Assembly: GCA_964561145.1 (NCBI GenBank)
Contig: CAZLNZ010000004.1
Coordinates: 1 to 64,000 of the forward strand
Length of the DNA: 64,000 bases
Direction of reading: 5' to 3'
From: RUG14300 sp964561145
Lineage (GTDB): Bacteria; Bacillota; Clostridia; Christensenellales; CAG-1252
Below the pieces are notes generated by a model that saw nothing but the letters and a program-made list of their open reading frames with translations, ran no database searches and was not told where the DNA came from. Shown piece by piece: positions 43,901-50,154 of the stretch (positions within the stretch are counted from its first letter, which is position 1; each line of letters starts with the position of its first letter). The position numbers and the translations under genes were made by a program.

Positions 43901-44400
43901 ACGAAGCAGGTCATGCATTGTTGAATTGGTTGTCGGGTGATATACCCACCTATCTAACGATAGTGTCGAGAGGTAATTTTGGCGGCTATATGCAAAGAGC
44001 AGAAGATAAGAGAGGCACTTTATCACGTAAGGACATATTGTCAAGACTACGTTGTTCATTAGCGGGTAGAGGCGCAGAATGTGTTGTTTACGGAGATGGT
44101 GGAATAAACACCGGGGCTTCTTCGGATTTAGAGCATGCCAGATTCTATATTGACTTGTATTTTAGAGATTTTGCGATGGGTGACAATCTATATGCGAAAA
44201 CAGAAGATGCCGATTTAGAGAAAGCAATCAAAGCCGAATACGATAACACCTTGCGTCTAATCGAGGCTAATCTAGACGTTCTCAACGAATTAACCGATTG
44301 TCTTGTTGAAGAGAAGTGCATGGATGAAAAACGTTTGAGTGAATTCTTCGGAAGTAAAACACCGATCCTTCCGGAGCTTATAGACATTCAGACAATATAA
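40969..44400 (+). CDS. Soluble double-AAA+ protease: Clp-type AAA+ module fused to FtsH-like AAA+ and M41 peptidase
   Basis: A 1143-residue protein. Residues 1-90 form a small domain and 130-195 a charged linker. The first AAA+ has Walker A GPSGVGKT (257-264), Walker B LFDEIEKAH (about 316-324) and sensor ITTN, resembling the ClpA/ClpB second ATPase. After a linker with a receiver-like part (YVLLDVCRGYVKGARIP) comes an FtsH-type AAA+: Walker A GPPGTGKT (757-764), VFIDEVDAIGRNR, and the SRH-like FVRRFDRAIFV. The C-terminal M41 domain has HEAGH (978-982) and GASSDLEHA, which carries the third zinc ligand. FtsH membrane segments are absent. An ATG at 40969 with AAGGA is preferred over an upstream frame extension. 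It may be an unfoldase-protease for cytosolic substrates. Confidence 0.88.
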   Translation: MKLYKLTFFPLFSKDFKDASLGIWTHLKELIEGNSSCGLVDWNGGSRNAICLVASGLTQKEISSLVLGYIAETDDKNQFGITVKAEILSKEDIEKLKAENERYVNDERINSCLEETDVNSIEKLDTTETLASYSDSDKSEDKAPDENKESTDSTNDNNMSVEPSSIGTNKPLHGFSMSGKASLKKNEEDNVEQNPPKPETLSELIKTIVDLKNYLLTNVKGQRHAIDVFTQGIFETEAFTSHNSKRKGVEALFLFAGPSGVGKTYLAELSKDVLARPFLRVDMSEFSDNLANMNFNGEHGSKNMVTGFVNKNPKSIILFDEIEKAHINTIYLFLQLLDAGRLFDYKLNKEISFKDVIVIITTNVGKSLYEDPTRFDLSTIPSSTVLDALSKEVNPQNNSEAFPKCIVTRMANGNVILFNHLEPYALRSIIEREIATQFEIFEKAYGVTIEYNPEHLSALVLYKGGGFSDARTLRGMARGMVSKELHDVINQVFVKKGNITDIRKIKFIVEPMKFDEEIKSLFSVTKKLRVLVFAAEEDESVIREGAPDNIELVFAQDLNDLKKKIRGVSDYVLLDVCRGYVKGARIPSDIEDLETEGTEAFHYIQEFYPEIPIELLNTRNGSEDTFATLLGKGARGVIKLRKGRAFRRDLEELTFAALVNNGTFELARAGKVLSYNCAQYVSKNTVTISFNRLKLIPAPSAEDSQHIRKSGQDITFKDVSGCSEAKKTLMEFAGYLDNPREMAMKGKRMPKGVLLYGPPGTGKTLLAKAMANECKATFIPTTATAFFNPYVGVSEQNVRDVFQRARRYAPSIVFIDEVDAIGRNRTGASNSSHVESVLNAFIAEMDGFIVDEKRPVFILAATNYEINGPGERVLDKAFVRRFDRAIFVDLPNEEERAELLSKKLAKHGIVGFDNALKSLAERSGGMSCAELEMMIEFALRMAGDNELNEQMLIESLDAYRYGEEKEFEPDNLRQTACHEAGHALLNWLSGDIPTYLTIVSRGNFGGYMQRAEDKRGTLSRKDILSRLRCSLAGRGAECVVYGDGGINTGASSDLEHARFYIDLYFRDFAMGDNLYAKTEDADLEKAIKAEYDNTLRLIEANLDVLNELTDCLVEEKCMDEKRLSEFFGSKTPILPELIDIQTI

Positions 44401-44408
44401 AAAAAATA

Positions 44409-44432
44409 GGGCTTCAACTCGAAGCCCTTTTT
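44409..44432 (+). terminator. Terminator after the double-AAA+ gene
   Basis: gggcttc / gaagccc (44409-44415 with 44421-44427), loop aactc, then five T. The next ATG is only 9 bases further on. Confidence 0.85.
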
Positions 44433-44440
44433 GAAAGAAA

Positions 44441-45349
44441 ATGAAGGAACAAAGAAGTTTTATAAAAATAATATCGGATATTGCAAGTACCGAAGGATAC
44501 ACGCTTGAGACATATGGCGGCGGTTGGCTCCTTGAATTAAAAAACGGAGAGGATCGCTTATTGCTGCACGGATATAAGTTCCCTGTAAATGATGCTTCTG
44601 CCAGCACTCTTGCCGATGATAAAGCAACGCTAAGCGAGTTTCTTATGCTTCACGGAATACCGCAAATTCCCCATTATTTTATCGATTGTAGAGGGGGTTG
44701 GCAGAAAATCGAACCTCTAGCACTATCACAGTTTAGGCAATACCCTGCCTTGGTGATAAAACCGAACAATGGTACCGGCGGGCAGAACGTGATGTTTGTA
44801 AATACGATGGAGGAGCTTAGGTTATGTGTGGAAAAGCTATCTAAAATATATGATATGCTTGCCCTTTCTCCTTACGTTGAAGCAGAGGCGGAGTACCGAG
44901 TAATCATCTATAACGGAGAGGTCGAAATATCATTTGAAAAAATTAGACGTGTTGTTTACGGAGACGGAATTACCACTATTGGAGAGTTATCTAAGGGTGA
45001 GTACACAGACTTCCCTTTAGATTACATCCCACGAAAGGGCGAAAGGGTTTTACTTACAAAAAAACATAATTTGGGCTTGGGTGCAGTTCCAAAGACGATT
45101 GAGTCCAATGATAAAGATAAGATATTTGCACTTGCTAGAAAGGCTATCAAGGTATCAGGCTTAAGCTTTGCATCGGTTGACATTTTAAGGGTTAAGGGCG
45201 AATTGTACGTTATTGAGATTAACAGTGGAGTTATGACAGAGCGGTATTCGATGATGAGTAATGATAATTATGAAAGGGCAAGGGCAATGTACTCAAGGGT
45301 AATCAAGGATTGTTTCATGAAAAATAAAGGAAAAAATTCACATTCTTAA
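44441..45349 (+). CDS. ATP-grasp domain protein
   Basis: A 302-residue ATP-grasp protein of the cyanophycin-synthetase/glutathione-synthase-like group. ATP-binding features are YPALVIKPNNGTGGQNVMFV (about 105-125), SPYVEAEAEYRVIIYNGEVE, and the metal-binding end SVDILRVKGELYVIEINSG. Such enzymes ligate a carboxylate to an amine or thiol via an acyl phosphate; the acceptor cannot be predicted. The first 45 residues are a small alpha/beta domain. The ATG lies just past a terminator T-run and has only a weak ribosome site, so expression may depend on read-through from the double-AAA+ gene. Confidence 0.82.
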   Translation: MKEQRSFIKIISDIASTEGYTLETYGGGWLLELKNGEDRLLLHGYKFPVNDASASTLADDKATLSEFLMLHGIPQIPHYFIDCRGGWQKIEPLALSQFRQYPALVIKPNNGTGGQNVMFVNTMEELRLCVEKLSKIYDMLALSPYVEAEAEYRVIIYNGEVEISFEKIRRVVYGDGITTIGELSKGEYTDFPLDYIPRKGERVLLTKKHNLGLGAVPKTIESNDKDKIFALARKAIKVSGLSFASVDILRVKGELYVIEINSGVMTERYSMMSNDNYERARAMYSRVIKDCFMKNKGKNSHS

Positions 45350-45369
45350 AAAGTAATTTTCAATAAATC

Positions 45370-45398
45370 TTGAAATCATCTTCTAAATGTGATAAACT
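45370..45398 (+). promoter_or_regulatory. Promoter of the alpha/beta hydrolase gene
   Basis: TTGAAA (45370-45375), a 17-base spacer and TAAACT (45393-45398), about 30 bases before the ATG at 45429, which has GGAGG in front. Confidence 0.5.
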
Positions 45399-45428
45399 AA
45401 AACTAGTTTTATTTACGGAGGTCATATT

Positions 45429-46358
45429 ATGGCATATCAAAAATCGGAATTTTTCTTTCCTTCGACTACAGGATTAGCGGAAATTCATGCCGCAAAGTAT
45501 ATTCCCGTAGAAAAAGAGGTTGTGGCAGTCCTTCAGATTGCACACGGAATGGCTGAACACCTTGAAAGGTATGAAGCATTTATCGAAGCCTTGAGTGACG
45601 AGGGCATAGCAGTATATATAAACGATCATCTGGGACATGGTAAAAGTGTTAAATCTGAAGATGAGAAGGGCTATTTCGGTGAGCAGGGCTATAAAGGCTT
45701 AGTTGCCGATTGTGCAAGGCTTACTGAGATCGCAAAAGAAGATTATCCCTCTATACCGTATTTTATTTTCGGACACAGTATGGGCTCCTTTGTTGCAAGA
45801 GCTTATTGTGTAGAACATCACGGGGCTATTGACGGAGCTATTATCTGTGGAACGGGAGGGGCAAATCCTGCCGCTGCAATGGGAATTGCTATTGCAAAGA
45901 TGATTCAAAAATCCAAAGGGGATCATTATCACAGCACATTTATTAATAATCTTGCTTTTGGTTCATATAACAAGAGGTTTGAGGGGCGTACCGACTTTGA
46001 CTGGTTAACCAAGGATAACGAGCAGGTTGATAAATATATTGCAGATCCCGATTGTGGTTTCTTGTTTACAGTCAACGGGTTTATTGCATTGTTCTCGGTT
46101 TTGAAATATGTTAACTCAAAGGATTGGTATCAAGGCGTCCCCGACAATCTACCTATTTATTTGATTGCGGGAGAAGATGACCCCGTCGGCAATTACGGTA
46201 TCGGTGTTTCCGATGTTTACAACAGATTGTTGGATACCGGGCATATGGATGTTTCCATTTCTCTTTATCCCGACGCACGGCATGAAATTCTCAATGAGTC
46301 GGACACATTTGATAAGGTGGTAACCGACGTTGTTGCTTTTATAAAGAGTGTATCGTAG
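45429..46358 (+). CDS. Alpha/beta hydrolase, monoacylglycerol-lipase-like
   Basis: A 309-residue cytoplasmic serine hydrolase of the lysophospholipase/monoacylglycerol lipase group. The oxyanion region is QIAHGMAEHLERYEAF, the nucleophile elbow GHSMGS holds Ser117, and the catalytic Asp (GEDDPVG) and His (ARHEIL) follow in the usual order. No signal peptide. GGAGG precedes the ATG. It is a single gene between two hairpin terminators. Confidence 0.9.
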   Translation: MAYQKSEFFFPSTTGLAEIHAAKYIPVEKEVVAVLQIAHGMAEHLERYEAFIEALSDEGIAVYINDHLGHGKSVKSEDEKGYFGEQGYKGLVADCARLTEIAKEDYPSIPYFIFGHSMGSFVARAYCVEHHGAIDGAIICGTGGANPAAAMGIAIAKMIQKSKGDHYHSTFINNLAFGSYNKRFEGRTDFDWLTKDNEQVDKYIADPDCGFLFTVNGFIALFSVLKYVNSKDWYQGVPDNLPIYLIAGEDDPVGNYGIGVSDVYNRLLDTGHMDVSISLYPDARHEILNESDTFDKVVTDVVAFIKSVS

Positions 46359-46391
46359 TAAATGAGATGTGTTTTTTAATAACATAGACCG

Positions 46392-46418
46392 GGGGCTTTA
46401 ATTACAAAGCCCCTTTTT
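46392..46418 (+). terminator. Terminator after the alpha/beta hydrolase gene
   Basis: ggggcttt / aaagcccc (46392-46399 with 46406-46413), a 6-base loop and five T. Confidence 0.88.
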
Positions 46419-46496
46419 GGTTGTGACAATTTACTTGTCAGACAAGTTTATTTTGATGTAATATAAAATAATCGAAAGCTTAAAGAAGGTATCTCT

Positions 46497-47681
46497 ATGT
46501 ATATGCTGTTGCTGGCAATTATTTATTTGGCTTTTATCAGCCTTGGGCTTCCCGATTCGTTACTAGGGTCGGCATGGCCTGTTATGCACCAAAGCTTATC
46601 GGCATCTCTTTCCGATGCAGGAATAATAACAATGATAATTTCCGGCTGTACCATTCTTTCCAGTGTTTTTTCAGAGAAACTGGTAGCCAAGCTAAAAACC
46701 CAGTGGGTGGTGGTAATAAGCGTATTTTTAACGGCAATAGCAATGTTAGGTTTCTCTTTCGCAACACGCTTTTGGCACTTGATAATTTGGGCAATCCCCT
46801 ATGGGTTAGGTGCAGGTGCCATTGATTCCTCTTTGAATAATTTTGTAGCTTGTCATTATAAATCGAAACATATGAGTTGGCTTCACTGCTTTTGGGGAGT
46901 CGGTGCAATAGCAAGTCCTTTGATTATGGGTTATTCCATAAGGTTAAGCGGTTGGCAATTAGGGTATAGGCTAGTTGCTTACATTCAATTCGGACTTACG
47001 GTTATTTTTTTGGCTACAATTCCTATGTGGAAGAATAAAACAGTTACTACAAATAATGAAGAGTCTATTCCGTTAGGTTTTAAGCGTCTGTTTAAGCTCA
47101 AGGGCGTGTTGCCTATGTTTATCGGGTTTTTCTGTTATACGGCAATTGAGGCAACCTGCTTTTTGTGGGCAAGCACCTATTTAGTATCTGTACACGGTAT
47201 TCAAGAGTCAAGTGCGGCATCCTTCTCTTCGTTGTTTTATGTAGGAATGGCGGTGGGGCGTCTGTTGTCGGGGTTTGTATCTGAAAGACTAGGGGACAAA
47301 AAGCTTATATGGTTGGGTTATTCCATAGTACTTGTAGGAATCTTGATGCTTATCTTTAATGCAGGAAGCGAGTATATGGCAATCATAGGTTTTTTGATTA
47401 CCGGCTTGGGTTGCGGACCGATTTATCCTTCAACCGTTCATTCCTCTCCCGAAATGTACGGCAAGAATTATTCTCAAGGAATAATCGGAATACAAATGGG
47501 CTTTGCCTATGTCGGCACAACTTTTATGCCACCGCTATTCGGTCTTATCGCAGAGAAGCATATAGGATTTTTCCCATTCTATCTCTTGATCTTTTTCGTT
47601 CTTGCTTTGATTATGGATAATCTGTATTTTATAAAAACAGCTAATAAAAAGGGACTTGTAACGATTGAGCCGGAAGATTAA
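46497..47681 (+). CDS. MFS transporter
   Basis: A 394-residue membrane protein with twelve hydrophobic segments. LGLPDSLLGSAWPVMHQ in helix 1 and the FAxRFWHLIIWAIPYGLGAGAIDSSLNNF region resemble the FucP/sugar-type and YfkF-like MFS subgroup, in which the first loop carries no clear G-x3-D motif. GGCGxGPIYPSTVHSSPE in the second half is a family hallmark. The substrate is unknown. It is a single gene with no obvious partner. Confidence 0.9.
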   Translation: MYMLLLAIIYLAFISLGLPDSLLGSAWPVMHQSLSASLSDAGIITMIISGCTILSSVFSEKLVAKLKTQWVVVISVFLTAIAMLGFSFATRFWHLIIWAIPYGLGAGAIDSSLNNFVACHYKSKHMSWLHCFWGVGAIASPLIMGYSIRLSGWQLGYRLVAYIQFGLTVIFLATIPMWKNKTVTTNNEESIPLGFKRLFKLKGVLPMFIGFFCYTAIEATCFLWASTYLVSVHGIQESSAASFSSLFYVGMAVGRLLSGFVSERLGDKKLIWLGYSIVLVGILMLIFNAGSEYMAIIGFLITGLGCGPIYPSTVHSSPEMYGKNYSQGIIGIQMGFAYVGTTFMPPLFGLIAEKHIGFFPFYLLIFFVLALIMDNLYFIKTANKKGLVTIEPED

Positions 47682-47802
47682 AGGGAAAGATAATCAGATG
47701 TATATTTGACACATTTATCTATTATTCGGTGCGAGGCTGTGTCGAAGAGTGTAGAAATTGCAGGATGGGGGTAAATTGTTGCAAATAATCTAAAAAGTAA
47801 AA

Positions 47803-47831
47803 TTGACTTTTTATATGCATTAATCTATAAT
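47803..47831 (+). promoter_or_regulatory. Promoter of proS
   Basis: TTGACT (47803-47808), a 17-base spacer and a perfect TATAAT (47826-47831). The leader to the ATG is about 63 bases and too short for a T-box. Confidence 0.75.
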
Positions 47832-47900
47832 AATATAGGCAGCTTGAGTTGCTAGTTTTTGTGGTTGAATTAAAGTATTCAAGCAAATAAGGAGTTTAAT

Positions 47901-49628
47901 ATGAAAGTCAGCTCATTATTAGGAGAAAGACTAAAATCGGTATCCGATGATATAGTTATTGAAAGTCAGCTTTTGATGACCAAGGGCGGATATATGAAGA
48001 ATGTGGGCAATGGTATTTATTCCCTTTTCACGCCTACTCAAAGAATTTCACAAAAGATTCAAAAAATTTTAAGAGAGGAAATGGATGCTCTTGACGGACA
48101 AGAGGTGCTTTTTCCTGTTGTTATGCCGGCTTCCATTTGGCAAGAGTCCGGCAGATACTCCTCTATCGGTAGCGAAATGGTACGTTTCAAGGATAGAAGC
48201 GATTCTGATTTAGTACTTGGAATGACTCATGAGGAAGCATCTGTTCATTTGGCAAGAAATGTTGCTAAGTCGTACACACAATATCCCTTTATGATATATC
48301 AAATTCAAACAAAGTTCCGTGATGAACCTAGAGCACGTGGTGGTTTGATTAGGGTAAGAGAGTTTACGATGAAGGATGCATATTCCTTCCATAGAACGCA
48401 AGAGGATCTCGATGTGTTTTATTCACGTTGCTATGAAGCCTATAATCGTATTTTCAATAGGGCAGGCGTTAAGAATTTTATTTCCGTAAAATCTGATTCG
48501 GGAATGATGGGCGGAAGTGTTTCTCATGAATATATGCTATTAACTCCCATTGGTGAGGATACTTTGGCAATTTGTTCAGACAGGGAATGCGGATATACTG
48601 CTAATATGGAAGTTGCCGCTTGCCGGTATGATTATCCCGTGATAGAGGCAACAGAACTTCAAAAAATACACACACCTCATGTTAAGACCATCGAGGGGCT
48701 ACAAAAGCTTTTGAAATGTAGCGGAAAAGAGCTTTGCAAGGCAGTAGTATATCAAACAAACGATACCGATGAGTATGTTGTTATTTTTATAAGAGGTGAC
48801 CTTGAAGTAAACGAAACAAAGCTTAGAAATTATCTTAAACGTGAAATACACAAGGCTCAGGATATATCCGAAAACAGCGGAATTACCGCAGGTTTCATCG
48901 GACCTGTCGGCTTTGACGGTAAGGCAATTGTCGTGTACGACCTTTCATTGAAGGGATTGAATTCACTTGTTGCAGGTGCCAACGAAGAGGGCTATCATGT
49001 AAAGGGCGTGAATCTGTCACGTGATGTTGGTGACGTTGAGTACGTTGATGTGGCAAAAATCACAGAAGGGGCTATTTGTCCTAAGTGCGGCAAGAAGACA
49101 ATAACACTCTCAAACGGCATTGAAATCGGTAACATTTTCCAATTAGGAACCAAGTACACAAAGAGTATGGAGATGACCTATATTGATGAGAACAATTCAC
49201 CTCAATACCCGATTATGGGTTGTTACGGAATAGGTGTAGGTCGTTTGATTGCAAGTATTTGCGAGGAAAGTCATGATAAATACGGACCCATTTGGCCTAT
49301 ATCAATTGCCCCTTGGCAAGTAGAGATCTGTAATCTGAGAGCCGACGATGAATATGTTAACGGTATTGCCGAAAATCTTTATGCCGATTTATCAAAGAAT
49401 CTTGAAGTACTTTATGACGACAGAAATATTCGCCCCGGCTCGATGTTTGCCGATGCCGATCTATTCGGTATCCCTGTAAGGGTCGTTGTAAGTCCTAAGA
49501 ACCTGGAACAAGGAATGCTTGAGATCAGCACGAGAGATAAGAGTGTTAAGACAACAGTTAAGCTCGAGGAAGCAAAAGCATTTATCTTAGAGCTTGTCGA
49601 AGAGTTGTATAAACCCTATAGAATATGA
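47901..49628 (+). CDS. proS: Prolyl-tRNA synthetase, bacterial type
   Basis: A 575-residue class II synthetase. Motif 1 lies around EVLFPVVMPASIWQESGR, motif 2 contains FRDEPRARGGLIRVREFTMKDAYSFH, and motif 3 is GCYGIGVGRL with an Arg near residue 450. Residues about 225-405 form the INS editing domain typical of bacterial ProS, which removes mischarged alanine, and the anticodon-binding domain is C-terminal. AAGGAG precedes the ATG. The next gene, a GNAT acetyltransferase, overlaps by 4 bases. Confidence 0.95.
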   Translation: MKVSSLLGERLKSVSDDIVIESQLLMTKGGYMKNVGNGIYSLFTPTQRISQKIQKILREEMDALDGQEVLFPVVMPASIWQESGRYSSIGSEMVRFKDRSDSDLVLGMTHEEASVHLARNVAKSYTQYPFMIYQIQTKFRDEPRARGGLIRVREFTMKDAYSFHRTQEDLDVFYSRCYEAYNRIFNRAGVKNFISVKSDSGMMGGSVSHEYMLLTPIGEDTLAICSDRECGYTANMEVAACRYDYPVIEATELQKIHTPHVKTIEGLQKLLKCSGKELCKAVVYQTNDTDEYVVIFIRGDLEVNETKLRNYLKREIHKAQDISENSGITAGFIGPVGFDGKAIVVYDLSLKGLNSLVAGANEEGYHVKGVNLSRDVGDVEYVDVAKITEGAICPKCGKKTITLSNGIEIGNIFQLGTKYTKSMEMTYIDENNSPQYPIMGCYGIGVGRLIASICEESHDKYGPIWPISIAPWQVEICNLRADDEYVNGIAENLYADLSKNLEVLYDDRNIRPGSMFADADLFGIPVRVVVSPKNLEQGMLEISTRDKSVKTTVKLEEAKAFILELVEELYKPYRI

Positions 49629-50092
49629 TTAGATTAGCGACAAAGGACGATGCTAATGAGATATTGAGGCTATTGCAACAGATAGCCTCTTATCATGCTA
49701 AGTTGTATCCGGATATTCTTAGAGCAGAGGGCTTTAAGTACAGTGTTAGGCAGATAGTAGAGCTTATTGATAACCCTTCCGTTCAAGTCTTTGTTTTGGA
49801 AGAGGAGGGCGAAATATTAGCCGAAGCTATTTGTATAAAAAAGCTTACGTATTCCACTCCGCTAAGCTTTGGTGCTAAAATCTTGTTTATTGATGATTTT
49901 TGTGTTGATGAATCAAGAAGGCACGAAGGATTAGGTGTAAAGCTTATGCTAGGGATAAAAAGTTATGCTCAAGAGAATAAATACGATCAAATACAGCTTA
50001 ACTGTTGGGAGAATAATGTAGCCGCTCACTCTTTTTATGAAAAAGAGGGTTTTTGCGATTTGAAGAGGACAATGCTTTTCAAAGTCAAATGA
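49625..50092 (+). CDS. GNAT-family N-acetyltransferase
   Basis: A 155-residue GNAT protein. The central strand FIDDFCVDESRRHEGLGVKLM is the acetyl-CoA-binding motif A with R-x2-G-x-G-like spacing, and the C-terminal NNVAAHSFYEKEGF is motif B. It overlaps proS by 4 bases and so is coupled to it. The substrate is unknown; small molecules or protein N-termini are both possible. Confidence 0.88.
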   Translation: MIRLATKDDANEILRLLQQIASYHAKLYPDILRAEGFKYSVRQIVELIDNPSVQVFVLEEEGEILAEAICIKKLTYSTPLSFGAKILFIDDFCVDESRRHEGLGVKLMLGIKSYAQENKYDQIQLNCWENNVAAHSFYEKEGFCDLKRTMLFKVK

Positions 50093-50154
50093 GTTTAAAC
50101 GGCTAATATATGTTATAATAGTCAAAACTATTTAGGTAAAAGAAAAGGTGGATC

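Noticed and set aside
47682..47900. T-box riboswitch before proS
   Set aside because: The promoter leaves a leader of about 63 bases and no T-box sequence (GGTGGTACC-type) is present.
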